From contig JBNKCL010000091.1 in NCBI GenBank assembly GCA_050287725.1, forward strand, positions 12,860 to 76,859: DNA of 64,000 nucleotides, given 5' to 3'. The notes below the pieces were generated by a model. That model had not been told where the DNA came from. It saw only the letters and a list, made by a program, of their open reading frames with translations, and made no database searches. The translations under genes were made by a program, and so were the position numbers. Source of the DNA: CBFDBF01 sp050287725 (GTDB taxonomy: Bacteria > Pseudomonadota > Gammaproteobacteria > Chromatiales > Chromatiaceae). Below are positions 43,531 to 52,575 of this stretch, one piece after another (within the stretch, counting starts at the first letter, position 1; the number at the start of each line of letters is the position of its first letter).

Positions 43531-45327
43531 TCACAATTTCTCCCAGATATTATCAAATTCCTGTGGCGGTTGGGCCTTTTTTTGAGGTCGCTCCGGCCGG
43601 ATAACGGTATCAAGGGGTTGGTACCGGAAGCGGGCGAAGGCGCCGGTCGCCTCCAGAAGATGGGTCAGGCGGACCTGTTTCTGTTCCCCGGCGACGGTTA
43701 CCCATATCACATCGTTCACGCGATGGAAGAACGGTTGCACGATCAGGCTGCTTGGTTGCTTCGAAATCGTTTGTTCCGGCAAAAGCAGCGCATTCTGGCT
43801 CGCTTGCGCATCATCACCCTGGTCCAGAGGGTGGACGAAAACCGCATCGGCGGTCACTGCGAGTATCTCGACTCCGATTTGTAGCCCGAGAGCGGGAATG
43901 TTCCGGAGCCAGCGGGTGACCCCGATACTGAACTGGGCGCGTTTTGTCGCTGACTGAATTCCAATCAGTTCGCCTACCCGGATACCCTGGGAGTCGCTCC
44001 CGGAAAGGTCTATGCAGTAGCCGCCGGCGCTTTCGTTAAAGGTTTTGCAGGGGACCGTAGTGTGGCGCTTCTCCGTTGATCCATTGGTCCAGGACGGTGC
44101 GCTTTGATCCTGCAACCACCCTCCGCTGGCGGTGTTGGGCGCGTAGCCGGATTCGTCAAATTGCGGACCCAGCGGAGAGAGGGAAAGGGTGATTTCTTCG
44201 CTTGTTTGAAGCTCCTCGCTTTCCGCTTCATCCATATTATCCGTTTTGGCGGTCAGGTTCTCGACGATCAGGGCGTGGATCGCCGTCAGCCCGATCGCGA
44301 TTTCAAGCTCGAAATTGAGCGTGGTGCGGACAAAGGCCCGTTTCGGTACCGCCTCCAGGGTGTGGAGGTACTTGCGGAGCAATGCCTGCGCAATTTGAAC
44401 GTCGGCGACTTGCATGCCGCTGGTGCCTGCGTCTGTGCCCAGCTGTTTCTGGCGTTCCTGCAGAACCGGTTTCAGCGCTTGTGTGTCGATTTGCAGGCAG
44501 CCCCCGGTTACGGGTGTGGTTACGAATGTCGCGTGAACAGGCGGCTCGTCCGCAGCGGTCTGGACCAGAAATCCGGTAGCGTGCTCTTTTTGTTCTTGCT
44601 GTTTGCAGGCGGCTAGGGTGATGTGCTGCGCCCACTCAGAGAGATTGGATACCAGAAATTCGATTTCCCGTTGGCGCAAGTTATAGGGAGATGCCATGCC
44701 GAATAGCAGAATCCTCCGATAGAGGTCGGAAAGAGTCGAGGTCTCCATCTTTGCGTTGAGCGCATCCTTGATGGGTATTTCTCCGAGTTTTAACTGGCTG
44801 GCATAGCGGTAGAGCAGATGGATCTCCTTCCATACCAGGCCGGGGTATGGGTTGTACACGATCGCCGAATAGTAGAGAACACGGGAGAGATAGAAGACCG
44901 CATGATGAAGCGCGGTTGTCAGGAGCTGTTTGTCCGGGCGTCCGTCCGGATCGTTGAGCAGTTCCTCGATAATGATTTTGTAAGAAGTGGCGAGTTCTGA
45001 GTGTAGCTCGCGGCACAGGACGGCGACCTTCTGGTTACGGGCGGAGAGCGGAAACGGCAGGTCGTAAAAATATTTTTTCAGATTTTTGCTGATGTAAGAG
45101 ACCGGTTGCCGTAGCAGCTCCACCGTCTGCGTTCGTTTGGCGTAGGGGATATCGCGACGATTCAGTTCGACCATGACCTTGAAGACCTGCCGCGAGGTCT
45201 CGCCGATATGTGCCATGGGAAGGGATGACAGCCACTCCTCAAACCCTTTCAGGTTGAGGAAAATCTGGTTTTCAGGTCCAGGCGTTCTCTCGGGAGTTGT
45301 GAGCCCGAGTCGGGAGTGGCTGGCCAT
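43531..45327 (-). CDS. Conserved protein with PilZ-like C-terminal domain, FimX neighbour
   Basis: The 598-residue product has an N-terminal helical region of unknown fold (FEEWLSSLPMAHIGETSRQV, then PFPLSARNQKVAVLCRELHS) seen in pseudomonad proteins annotated as PilZ-related. Its C-terminal part (~430-560; GYCIDLSGSD, RVGELIGIQS, LGLQIGVEIL) resembles a PilZ-type beta barrel. The canonical RxxxR and DxSxxG c-di-GMP motifs are not clearly intact (only a YCIDLSG remnant). It precedes fimX by 98 bp on the same strand, so a joint role in pilus control is likely. Confidence 0.65.
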   Translation of the reverse strand: MASHSRLGLTTPERTPGPENQIFLNLKGFEEWLSSLPMAHIGETSRQVFKVMVELNRRDIPYAKRTQTVELLRQPVSYISKNLKKYFYDLPFPLSARNQKVAVLCRELHSELATSYKIIIEELLNDPDGRPDKQLLTTALHHAVFYLSRVLYYSAIVYNPYPGLVWKEIHLLYRYASQLKLGEIPIKDALNAKMETSTLSDLYRRILLFGMASPYNLRQREIEFLVSNLSEWAQHITLAACKQQEQKEHATGFLVQTAADEPPVHATFVTTPVTGGCLQIDTQALKPVLQERQKQLGTDAGTSGMQVADVQIAQALLRKYLHTLEAVPKRAFVRTTLNFELEIAIGLTAIHALIVENLTAKTDNMDEAESEELQTSEEITLSLSPLGPQFDESGYAPNTASGGWLQDQSAPSWTNGSTEKRHTTVPCKTFNESAGGYCIDLSGSDSQGIRVGELIGIQSATKRAQFSIGVTRWLRNIPALGLQIGVEILAVTADAVFVHPLDQGDDAQASQNALLLPEQTISKQPSSLIVQPFFHRVNDVIWVTVAGEQKQVRLTHLLEATGAFARFRYQPLDTVIRPERPQKKAQPPQEFDNIWEKL

Positions 45328-45442
45328 CGATATACTGGTTCCGATTCTTGATTATGAAATCAAACTAGGCCGCGAGCCGCACCTCTCATGATCCGCCTGG
45401 CCATCATCGCGCTGTGACTCAAAGCCGTTCGAACATATAACT

Positions 45443-45456
45443 ATAATAGCTATTAT
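45443..45456. promoter_or_regulatory. AT-rich promoter region with a perfect palindrome
   Basis: ATAATAGCTATTAT (45443-45456) is a 14-bp perfect palindrome in an AT-rich stretch (45437-45482) upstream of the PilZ-like/fimX genes. Several -10-like hexamers overlap it. It may be an operator; the 214-bp gap holds nothing else recognisable. Confidence 0.4.
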
Positions 45457-45541
45457 TGCATAACTAATTAATTTGTATAGGAATAGCACTTGTTGATCGT
45501 GGTTGTCGATTGTGACCTGAATTGCACCGGTAGGTTATAGC

Positions 45542-46570
45542 TCAGAGGGGAAACGGCAGCTTTGATCCGGCTCCGGCCTGTTCGTATACCAGCCGGGGTA
45601 CCAGATAGCCGGGCAGGTACCCCCCGATTTCCCGGCCCAACCGGCAGATCCGTTCCTTGGGGAGCGCGAAATGGGCGGCACCCGCCACCCGGTCCAATAC
45701 ATGCAGATAGTAGGGAAGGACGCCACAGGAGAACAGTCTCTCGCTCAATTCACACAACGTCTCGGTGCGGTCATTCACGCCTCGGAGCAGCACGGTCTGA
45801 TTGAGAAGGGTGATTCCGGCCTGTTGGAACGGTTGTAGGGCGGCGGCAACCCCAGGGGAGAGCTCCTGTGGGTGGTTGCAATGCACCACCAGTACGGTCT
45901 GCAGGCGAGAGCCGGTCAGCAGATGGACCAGATCGGGCCCGCTCCGCTCCGGCAGGACGATCGGGAGCCGGCTGTGGATGCGAAGGCGTATCAGGTGCGG
46001 GATCTCCTCCAGTTCCCGGATCAGCCCTGCCAGAACGGTATCGTCAAGCATCAGGGGGTCGCCGCCGCTCAGAATAACCTCGGTGACGGTCGGGTCGATG
46101 CGTATACGATCCAGCTGTTTGCGCCATCCCCCGGACAGGGAGGCGTCAAAGTAGGGGTAGTGACGACGAAAACAGTACCGGCAATGGATGGCGCACGCCC
46201 CGGTGGTGATCAACAAGACGCGCCCCCGATATTTCTGCAATACCCCGGGAGACAATGTTGCTGCGGCATCTCCGACCGGATCGACGGAAAAGCCCGATTC
46301 GCGCTCCCGTTCGGCGCTGATCGGCAGTACCTGGCGCAACAACGGGTCCGCGGGGTTGCCTTTCTCCATCCGGGCGGCAAATCCTCTCGGCACCAGCATA
46401 CGAAACTCGTCGGCCGCTTCCCGGGAGACCGGGAGCAACGACGATTCGATGCCCAGATACCGCAGCAATTGGCCCGGATCGGTGAAAGAGTCCGCCAGGA
46501 GCTGCTGCCACGGCTGACCGGTTCGGGGTATGATATGCACCTTTAGTTGGTTGTTTCCTGAGGACGACAT
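45542..46570 (-). CDS. epmB: EF-P beta-lysylation protein EpmB (lysine 2,3-aminomutase family)
   Basis: The 342-residue radical SAM enzyme has the cluster motif GACAIHCRYCFRRHYPYF (CxxxCxxC), VILSGGDPLMLDD and the PLP-type HSRLPIVLPER segment. EpmB converts (S)-alpha-lysine to (R)-beta-lysine for EF-P modification. Its ATG and that of efp overlap on opposite strands within CATG (46568-46571). A GTG at 46540 is a possible alternative start because the N-terminal MSSSGNNQLK extension is not family-like. Confidence 0.94.
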   Translation of the reverse strand: MSSSGNNQLKVHIIPRTGQPWQQLLADSFTDPGQLLRYLGIESSLLPVSREAADEFRMLVPRGFAARMEKGNPADPLLRQVLPISAERERESGFSVDPVGDAAATLSPGVLQKYRGRVLLITTGACAIHCRYCFRRHYPYFDASLSGGWRKQLDRIRIDPTVTEVILSGGDPLMLDDTVLAGLIRELEEIPHLIRLRIHSRLPIVLPERSGPDLVHLLTGSRLQTVLVVHCNHPQELSPGVAAALQPFQQAGITLLNQTVLLRGVNDRTETLCELSERLFSCGVLPYYLHVLDRVAGAAHFALPKERICRLGREIGGYLPGYLVPRLVYEQAGAGSKLPFPL

Positions 46571-47132
46571 GGCGAGTTACAGCACAAGTGAGTTTAAGGG
46601 TGGCCTGAAGATCATGCTGGATGGTGATCCTTGCTCGATTATTGAAAACGAATTTGTAAAGCCGGGGAAGGGGCAAGCCTTCAGCCGGGTGAAGATCCGC
46701 AATCTTAAAACCGGACGGGTAATCGAACGCACCTTCAAATCCGGTGATTCGGTAGAAGCGGCCGATGTCATGGAGTTGAATCTACAGTATCTGTACACGG
46801 ACGGAGAGTTCTGGCATTTCATGAATCCGGAAAGCTTTGAACAGTATAGCGCCGATGCCAACGCAGTCGCCGATACGCTGAAGTGGCTGAAGGAGCAGGA
46901 TATCTGTACCGTCACCCTCTGGAACGGAAGTCCCCTGATCGTGGAGGCCCCCAATTTCGTGGTCCTGACGGTTACCGAGACCGACCCCGGCCTGAAGGGA
47001 GACACCTCGGGCAGTGGCGGCAAACCGGCGACCCTGGAGACCGGAGCGGTGGTAAAGGTTCCGCTGTTTGTCCAGATCGGGGACGCCATTAAGGTGGATA
47101 CCCGCTCCGGGGAGTATGTCTCCCGCGCCTGA
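46569..47132 (+). CDS. efp: Translation elongation factor P
   Basis: The 187-residue product starts MASYSTSEFKGGLKIMLDGD and has Lys34 in KPGKGQAFSR, the site of beta-lysylation by EpmA. Later segments (FMNPESFEQYS; DPGLKGDTSGSGGKPATLET) are EF-P hallmarks. EF-P relieves stalling at polyproline. The ATG at 46569 follows TGAGGA, which lies inside the epmB coding start. epmA begins 34 bp downstream. Confidence 0.97.
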   Translation: MASYSTSEFKGGLKIMLDGDPCSIIENEFVKPGKGQAFSRVKIRNLKTGRVIERTFKSGDSVEAADVMELNLQYLYTDGEFWHFMNPESFEQYSADANAVADTLKWLKEQDICTVTLWNGSPLIVEAPNFVVLTVTETDPGLKGDTSGSGGKPATLETGAVVKVPLFVQIGDAIKVDTRSGEYVSRA

Positions 47133-47166
47133 AGAGGCGACGCCACCAACCGGAACCTCATTACTT

Positions 47167-48138
47167 ATGTCTTGGCGCCCGTCCGCAAACCGTCCGATGC
47201 TCGCGGCGCGGGCGGAACTGTTGGCGGGCATACGCCGATTCTTCTCCCGGGCCGGCGTCCTGGAGGTGGAGACGCCGGTTTGCTCGGCGCGGGCCACAAC
47301 CGACCCGGCGCTCAAGAGCCTGGAAACCGATTTCAGCGGCCCGGGCGCGCCCGCCGGGAAGAGGCTGTATCTCCATACCTCTCCCGAGTTTCCGATGAAA
47401 CGGCTACTGGCAGCCGGGAGCGGGCCGATCTACCAGGTCTGTAGGGTATTCCGGGATGGCGAGTCGGGGCGGCTCCATAACCCGGAATTCACCCTGCTGG
47501 AGTGGTACCGCCCCGGGTATGATCTGGATGCCATGATGCGGGAGACCGCCGAGCTGGTGAATTCACTGCTGCCGCAACCCCGGGCGGTAGAACGACTCAG
47601 CTATGGCGAGGCATTCCGGCGCCATCTGGGTATCGACCCGCATTCCGGTACGGCCGATGATCTGCGGGCAGAGGCGATGCGGGCGGGCATTGCGGGTTCG
47701 GATGCCCTGATGCTTCCGGATCGCGACGCCTGGCTGGATCTGCTCCTGACCCATGCGGTGGAGCCGTACCTGGGCCGGGGAAACCTCACTCTCCTTTACG
47801 ACTACCCCGCCACCCAGGCCGCCCTGGCGCGCGTGCGGCCGGGAGATCCACCGGTGGCGGAGCGGTTCGAGCTTTATGCCGAGGGTATGGAACTGGCCAA
47901 CGGCTTTCAGGAATTGGCGGATGCAAAAGAGCAACGCCGCAGGTTCGAGGCGGATCTGGAAAAACGGCAAAGGGAGGGAAAAGAGTCGATTCCCATGGAT
48001 GAGAATCTGCTGGCGGCCCTGGAGTCGGGGTTGCCGGACTGTTGCGGTGTGGCGCTGGGGGTGGATCGCCTGTTGCTGCTGATCACCGGGGCGGGGCGTA
48101 TTGATGAGGTCCTGGCGTTCCCGCTTGAACGCGCCTGA
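47167..48138 (+). CDS. epmA: EF-P lysine ligase EpmA (PoxA/GenX)
   Basis: The 323-residue product is a truncated LysRS-like class II ligase: FFSRAGVLEVETPVCSARAT (motif 1 region), LYLHTSPEFPMKRLLAAGSG, QVCRVFRDGESGRLHNPEFT (motif 2), and GVALGVDRLLLLITGA (motif 3). It lacks the anticodon-binding domain, which separates it from LysRS. It attaches beta-lysine to Lys34 of EF-P. The ATG at 47167 gives the normal N-terminus. With epmB and efp it forms a divergent modification set. Confidence 0.95.
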   Translation: MSWRPSANRPMLAARAELLAGIRRFFSRAGVLEVETPVCSARATTDPALKSLETDFSGPGAPAGKRLYLHTSPEFPMKRLLAAGSGPIYQVCRVFRDGESGRLHNPEFTLLEWYRPGYDLDAMMRETAELVNSLLPQPRAVERLSYGEAFRRHLGIDPHSGTADDLRAEAMRAGIAGSDALMLPDRDAWLDLLLTHAVEPYLGRGNLTLLYDYPATQAALARVRPGDPPVAERFELYAEGMELANGFQELADAKEQRRRFEADLEKRQREGKESIPMDENLLAALESGLPDCCGVALGVDRLLLLITGAGRIDEVLAFPLERA

Positions 48139-48234
48139 CTCCAATTATCGGGAGGCCAGGGATGGGCGAAGCGACCACGCAGGAGCGGCGATGTACAGGA
48201 TGTGCGGTTATTGTTCTAGCAAAACGAGAAAAGC

Positions 48235-48627
48235 ATGATCGAACACCGGAAAGAGGAGCCTGCCGAACGTCAGGTAGTGGTGTTGGGAGCGAGTCCCAAT
48301 CCCGGCCGTTACTCCAATCAGGCGGTACGGCTGCTTGCGGAGAAAGGTTTTCGGGTAACCCCGGTGCGCCCGGACGAATCCGAGATCGAAGGGCTGCAAG
48401 CGGTCTCCGATTTGGCGCAGGTTACCGGACCGGTAGATACCCTGACCCTGTATGTTAACCCCCGGCGGTCGGAATTGCTGGCGGACCAAATCGTGGCGTT
48501 GATGCCGGGGCGCGTGATCTTCAATCCCGGCAGCGAGTCGCCGGAGCTGGAGGGTCGTCTGGATGCCGCAGGCATACGACGGTTGCGTGCCTGCACCCTG
48601 GTGCTGTTGCGTAGCGGGGAATTCTGA
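48235..48627 (+). CDS. CoA-binding domain protein (YccU-like)
   Basis: The 130-residue product has a Rossmann-like CoA-binding fold: VVVLGASPNPGRYSNQAVRLL (glycine-rich loop), GFRVTPVRPDE, and RVIFNPGSESPELEGRLDAAG. Similar small proteins bind CoA or act as accessory subunits; function is unknown. It lies 96 bp after epmA on the same strand and is followed by a hairpin. Confidence 0.82.
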   Translation: MIEHRKEEPAERQVVVLGASPNPGRYSNQAVRLLAEKGFRVTPVRPDESEIEGLQAVSDLAQVTGPVDTLTLYVNPRRSELLADQIVALMPGRVIFNPGSESPELEGRLDAAGIRRLRACTLVLLRSGEF

Positions 48628-48673
48628 TCGCAGGGGGCGGTAGCGGTCGTTCTCCCACGGTCGGCGCAAACGA

Positions 48674-48699
48674 CAACGCCCCGCAGCTACGGGGCGTTG
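48674..48699. terminator. Hairpin terminator between convergent genes
   Basis: CAACGCCCCG (48674-48683) and CGGGGCGTTG (48690-48699) form a perfect 10-bp stem with a 6-nt loop between the CoA-binding gene and the convergent PAN gene. T runs are weak on both sides (a TGTCGTTTG tail on the minus strand). Confidence 0.65.
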
Positions 48700-48723
48700 C
48701 CTTCACTCATCGAAATACAGCCG

Positions 48724-49305
48724 CTATTTCACGCCGGATACGCAACAGTTGTTGGGTTGGGCTACAGGGACGTGATGTTTCAGCCAACAACGTGGGTGTG
48801 GTCCCTGGTATCCCGGTTTCACATAGGTCCAGGCTTTGCAGGATGGATTGGCATTGCACTGGTTTCTGCAGAGCAACGGGTTGGCGGAAGGAAGGTTGAA
48901 GTTACTCAAGTCCATACCGGGGCGATCGGTATTCGGCTGTATGCCGCCGCCACCGCCGCCGCCCTTCACACCGGAGACACAGCAGGTGTTGTAGTGGGAC
49001 GCAGGGACGCTATGTTTCAGCCAACAGCGGGGATGAGGTCCCTGGACCCCGGGTTTTACATAGGTCCAAGCCTGGCAGGAGGGGTTGGAGTTGCATTGGT
49101 TTCTGCAGAGTGCCGGGTTGGCGGCGGGAAGATTGAAGTTGCTGATGTCCATTCCCGGGCGATCGGTGTTCCACTCCATACCACTGCCGGGTCCTCCGCC
49201 ACCGCCCCCGCCGCCCGGCGGCGGGACGCAGCCGCTGAGCACGGTTAATAGATAGACTCCCATGATTGCGGCGCCGGCGGCGAGAAATCTCTTGAGCTTG
49301 GCCAT
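48724..49305 (-). CDS. Lipoprotein with two tandem PAN/Apple-type domains
   Basis: The 193-residue product has a lipoprotein signal ending LTVLSGC, a poly-Gly linker, and two nearly identical ~68-residue cysteine-rich repeats starting NTDRPGMDISNFNLP and NTDRPGMDLSNFNLP, joined by a second Gly run. Each repeat has CRNQCNxNPSCxAWTYVKPG and RCWLKH, the PAN/Apple pattern of disulfide-bonded protein- or carbohydrate-binding domains. The DNA is also duplicated. AAGAGGAGATTCAGC before the ATG is a good ribosome binding site. Confidence 0.85.
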   Translation of the reverse strand: MAKLKRFLAAGAAIMGVYLLTVLSGCVPPPGGGGGGGGPGSGMEWNTDRPGMDISNFNLPAANPALCRNQCNSNPSCQAWTYVKPGVQGPHPRCWLKHSVPASHYNTCCVSGVKGGGGGGGIQPNTDRPGMDLSNFNLPSANPLLCRNQCNANPSCKAWTYVKPGYQGPHPRCWLKHHVPVAQPNNCCVSGVK

Positions 49306-49437
49306 GCTGAATCTCCTCTTTTCTGATCCTTAATCCATTACTGCTCGTATGAATAGTAGCTCATCCATTCATGATTGCCGTTCCGGCAGGCACTGTTCGG
49401 TCTCTTAACTTCGGTATATTGTGGGATCCGTCAGAGT

Positions 49438-49893
49438 TCAGTTCTCTTTTAACTGTTCGTCGTATTCGGCCTCGAAGTGGAGTTTATGGCCGGCCTCCTC
49501 CTGGGCCAGTACCAGGAAGGCGTCCCGGATTCCGGCGTCCGTCGCTCCCGCCGCGAGATCCATGTAGAGATCATGCGCGGCCTTCTCTCTCTGCATCGCC
49601 AGGGTCAGGATCTCCTGATAACTCATATCCGGCCGAATCTCTCCCGGCACCATGTATTCGGTGATCTTCAGGTCCAACGCTTCCACGCGTGAAGGGTGTA
49701 GTTCCACGCCGCTCTGTTTCAGCGCCAACAGCTTCTCCTTGTGCCGCTGCTCGACGCCGGCAAATCTGAGCAACGTCTCCCGGAGGGCGGGTTCCTCCAT
49801 TTGCCCGGCCAGATCGGTATAGAGTTGCGCCGCTTCCTCCTCTTGTCCGATGGCAAAATCCAATACCTCTTCTACGGAACCCCAAGATTTCAT
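49438..49893 (-). CDS. Rubrerythrin/ferritin-like diiron protein
   Basis: From the ATG at 49893 (AAGGAGG upstream) the product is 151 residues and mostly helical. Two diiron-type motifs are visible: EEEAAQLYTDLAGQ with GVEQRHKEKLLALKQ (E...ExxH) and QREKAAHDLYMDLA with LAQEEAGHKLHFEAEY (E...ExxH). This fits the rubrerythrin-like ferritin superfamily (no rubredoxin domain) acting in peroxide or iron handling. It is preceded by a nitroreductase gene on the same strand. Confidence 0.82.
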   Translation of the reverse strand: MKSWGSVEEVLDFAIGQEEEAAQLYTDLAGQMEEPALRETLLRFAGVEQRHKEKLLALKQSGVELHPSRVEALDLKITEYMVPGEIRPDMSYQEILTLAMQREKAAHDLYMDLAAGATDAGIRDAFLVLAQEEAGHKLHFEAEYDEQLKEN

Positions 49894-50025
49894 TCCAACC
49901 TCCTTCACGGTGACGAACGACAGTGTGCTGATTATTTGTGAGTATATCCAGTTTGGACAGATGGGCGAAAATCCGCACTTTGACCGATTGCGCAGATCAC
50001 ATAGGGTGTCGCTATACGATGGCAT

Positions 50026-50688
50026 TTACTCCATCCAGGTTACGAATTCTTCAGTGGGCGCCCGGTCGGTACGGGCTTGGTTGACCGGGGAGTCCCAGTC
50101 CGGATAGCCGATGGAGATCCCCAGCACCAGACGTTTGCTCTCCGGGATGGAGAGAAACCGCTTGATCTCCCGGGCGTAATCGGTGGCGAAGGCTTGCGGC
50201 ACCGTGCCGAGCCCTTTGGCGTGGGCGGCCAGCATCAGGCTCTGTGCGAACAGCCCCAGGTCGAACAGCGACCACTCGGTGAGCTCCGCCTCCTGCAGCA
50301 GGTAGATGCCATGGGGTGCGCCGTAGAAGTGAAAGTTGGCGATTTTGGATTTACGGACATTGTCCGGGGCGTTCAGGTCGATACCGGTGAGCCGTTGACG
50401 CGACTGGATCAGTTGGCCGATGCGGGCCTTCTGGGTCGGCGGCCAGGAGGTGGGAGTGGGCAGATCGGGGGTGGTGGGTTCCCCGCGCTCCAGCATTGCG
50501 GTCAGCATTTCCGAGAGCGCCTGTTTTTTCGCCCCGGAGAGGATGGCCACCTCCCATGGCTGGCTGTCTTTGTAGGAGGGGCTCCACTTGGCGATATCGA
50601 TCAGCTCCAGCAGCAGTTCCTGCGGTACCGGGTCGGGTTTGAACTTCCGGATGCTCTTGCGGCCTCGAATGCACTCGATGGTATCCAT
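50026..50688 (-). CDS. Nitroreductase family FMN oxidoreductase
   Basis: The 220-residue product has the nitroreductase fold: ECIRGRKSIRKFKPDPVP (FMN-phosphate-binding Arg/Ser), AKWSPSYKDSQPWEVAILSG, and LFAQSLMLAAHAKGLGTVPQ with LVLGISIGYPDWDSPVN. It probably uses NAD(P)H to reduce quinones or nitro compounds. It is a single gene between the ferritin-like gene and psd. Confidence 0.9.
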   Translation of the reverse strand: MDTIECIRGRKSIRKFKPDPVPQELLLELIDIAKWSPSYKDSQPWEVAILSGAKKQALSEMLTAMLERGEPTTPDLPTPTSWPPTQKARIGQLIQSRQRLTGIDLNAPDNVRKSKIANFHFYGAPHGIYLLQEAELTEWSLFDLGLFAQSLMLAAHAKGLGTVPQAFATDYAREIKRFLSIPESKRLVLGISIGYPDWDSPVNQARTDRAPTEEFVTWME

Positions 50689-50750
50689 GGTTTCGCCTTT
50701 TTTTACTGATTACGTGGGTGGAAGCGGCGAGGACGGCGCCCCGAAGCCGC

Positions 50751-51650
50751 TTACTGCGAGATGACGGTTGCGATCTGTTCCCCCATACGGACCCGGGTCT
50801 CCGGCTGCAGGGATTCGGCCCAACTTACGGCATCCTTTGCGAACAACAGAATCACGGTGGAGCCCATATTGAAGCGCCCCAGCTCGGCGCCGCGCGCCAG
50901 TTTTACGGCGGCGGCAGAGTGCCGGCCGTAGTCCCAACGCCGGATACGGCGCCAGCCGGGGGTGACGGTCCCGGCCCAGACGGTATCCATGCTGGCGACG
51001 AAGATGGCGCCTACCATGATCACCGCCATCGGCCCTGCCTCGGTCTCGAACAGGTTGACCACCCGCTCGTTGCGGCTGAACAGGCGCGGGATGGAGCGGG
51101 TGGTGACAGGACTGACGCTGAACAGCCGTCCGGGGACATGCAGCATGTTCTTCAGGGCGCCAGCCAGCGGCATATGGATCCGGTGGTAATCGCGCGGGGA
51201 GAGATAAAGCGTGGCAAAGCTGCCCCCCTCGAAGGCGGCGGTCCATTTAGGATCGCCCCCCAGCAGTTCCAGTAGCGTGAAGTCATGCCCCTTGGCCTGG
51301 AAGATGCGGCCGTTCTCGATCCGGCCCGCCTGGCTGACGGCGGCGTCCACCGGCGAGGCCACGGCGTTTTTCTGCTTCGGCAACGGGCGGGCGTCGGGAC
51401 GTAGGGCGCGGGTGAAGAAATCGTTGAAACTGCGGTAGCCGGCGGGATCGGGATCGGCGGCGGTGTCCAGGTCGATGCGGTAGAGACGGATTGCGGAACG
51501 GATCAGGAGATCCTTGAGCCAGCGCCATTCACTGCGGGCGATCCAATGCATCAACTGCGACAGCAGGTGGTGCGGCAGCAGGTACTGGAGCAGTATGAAC
51601 AGTTGCCCGCCGATTCGTTTCAGAAAGTTGATAACGTCATGCCATTTCAT
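50751..51650 (-). CDS. psd: Phosphatidylserine decarboxylase proenzyme
   Basis: The 299-residue product (ATG at 51650) has YRSFNDFFTRALRPDARPL, SPVDAAVSQAGRIENG, YLSPRDYHRIHMPLAG, and the self-cleavage site FNMGSTVILLF, where Ser becomes the pyruvoyl group. It makes phosphatidylethanolamine at the inner membrane. The open frame runs far upstream, but the family N-terminus (KWHDVINFLKRI) sets the start. The rhodanese gene lies 106 bp upstream on the same strand, as in pseudomonads. Confidence 0.94.
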   Translation of the reverse strand: MKWHDVINFLKRIGGQLFILLQYLLPHHLLSQLMHWIARSEWRWLKDLLIRSAIRLYRIDLDTAADPDPAGYRSFNDFFTRALRPDARPLPKQKNAVASPVDAAVSQAGRIENGRIFQAKGHDFTLLELLGGDPKWTAAFEGGSFATLYLSPRDYHRIHMPLAGALKNMLHVPGRLFSVSPVTTRSIPRLFSRNERVVNLFETEAGPMAVIMVGAIFVASMDTVWAGTVTPGWRRIRRWDYGRHSAAAVKLARGAELGRFNMGSTVILLFAKDAVSWAESLQPETRVRMGEQIATVISQ

Positions 51651-51756
51651 GGTCGGACCATCCGGTTGATCGGTTCTCGAAACAGAACCGCGTTTATGTC
51701 TGCGATAACAGTGATGGTAGCCGGAACCCGTGAACCGGTAAACCGACGTCCGGAGA

Positions 51757-52575
51757 CTACGCCACCGGCGTATCTGTTCGATTACCCCAATCCGACCAGG
51801 AACCCGGATACCCCTTGATCCGCGGGAAACCGAGATGCCTGAGCACCACGAAGGTGTGAGAGGAGCGGTGGTGAGTATGGCAGTAGACCACCACCTCTTT
51901 GTCGGGGGTGATTCCGCGTGCCGCCAAGGCTGCGCGCAGTTCGTCCGCCGGTTTGAGACGCAGATTGCGGTCTGGATCCAATGCCTCGGTCCACTCCCAG
52001 TGGACGGCGCCCGGGATGTGTCCTCCCCGTTCGGAGAACCGTTTTTCACCGCTGAACTCCTGAGGTGTGCGGACGTCCAGCAGGACCTGATCCGGGTTTT
52101 GCAGATTGTCCAGGATCTCCGCGGCATCGGTGATCAGGTCCAGATTGAGATGGGGGGTAAAAGAGGTGGGGGTCGGCGCGGCCGCCGCCTGGTGTTCCAT
52201 CCGGCGCCCTTCGTTGACCCAGGCGTGAAGACCGCCGTCGAGCAGGGAAAAACGGTGATGACCCAATAGCGCCAGGGTCCAGAGCAGGCGTCCTGCCTTG
52301 CCGCCCCCTTCGTCATCGTATGCCGTCACATGGGTTTCAGAATCGATGCCGAGTGCCGAAAACAGATGGGTCAGTTCGGAGATCTCCGGCAACAGTCCGT
52401 GCACCGGTTTGCAACTTGCCACGATGTGAGAGTAGTTGAGATGAATCGCACCCGGGAGATGGGCCTGCCGGTAGAGACTTTCTTTGGAAAGGTCCACCAG
52501 CAGCAGCCGGTTATCAGCGCGCACGGTTTCCAGTTGCTCGGGAGCGAGAATCAGGGGCAGGTTGCTGTCTGACAT
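51757..52575 (-). CDS. Rhodanese-type sulfurtransferase (two rhodanese domains)
   Basis: The 272-residue product (ATG at 52575) has two rhodanese domains: an inactive first domain (LLLVDLSKESLYRQAHLPGAI, AYDDEGGGKAGRLLWTL) and a catalytic second domain (LLDVRTPQEFSGEKRFSERG, active loop VVVYCHTHHRSSHTFVVLRH with the catalytic Cys). It transfers sulfane sulfur, e.g. thiosulfate to cyanide. It precedes psd, as in pseudomonads, and fits a sulfur-oxidising host. Confidence 0.9.
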   Translation of the reverse strand: MSDSNLPLILAPEQLETVRADNRLLLVDLSKESLYRQAHLPGAIHLNYSHIVASCKPVHGLLPEISELTHLFSALGIDSETHVTAYDDEGGGKAGRLLWTLALLGHHRFSLLDGGLHAWVNEGRRMEHQAAAAPTPTSFTPHLNLDLITDAAEILDNLQNPDQVLLDVRTPQEFSGEKRFSERGGHIPGAVHWEWTEALDPDRNLRLKPADELRAALAARGITPDKEVVVYCHTHHRSSHTFVVLRHLGFPRIKGYPGSWSDWGNRTDTPVA

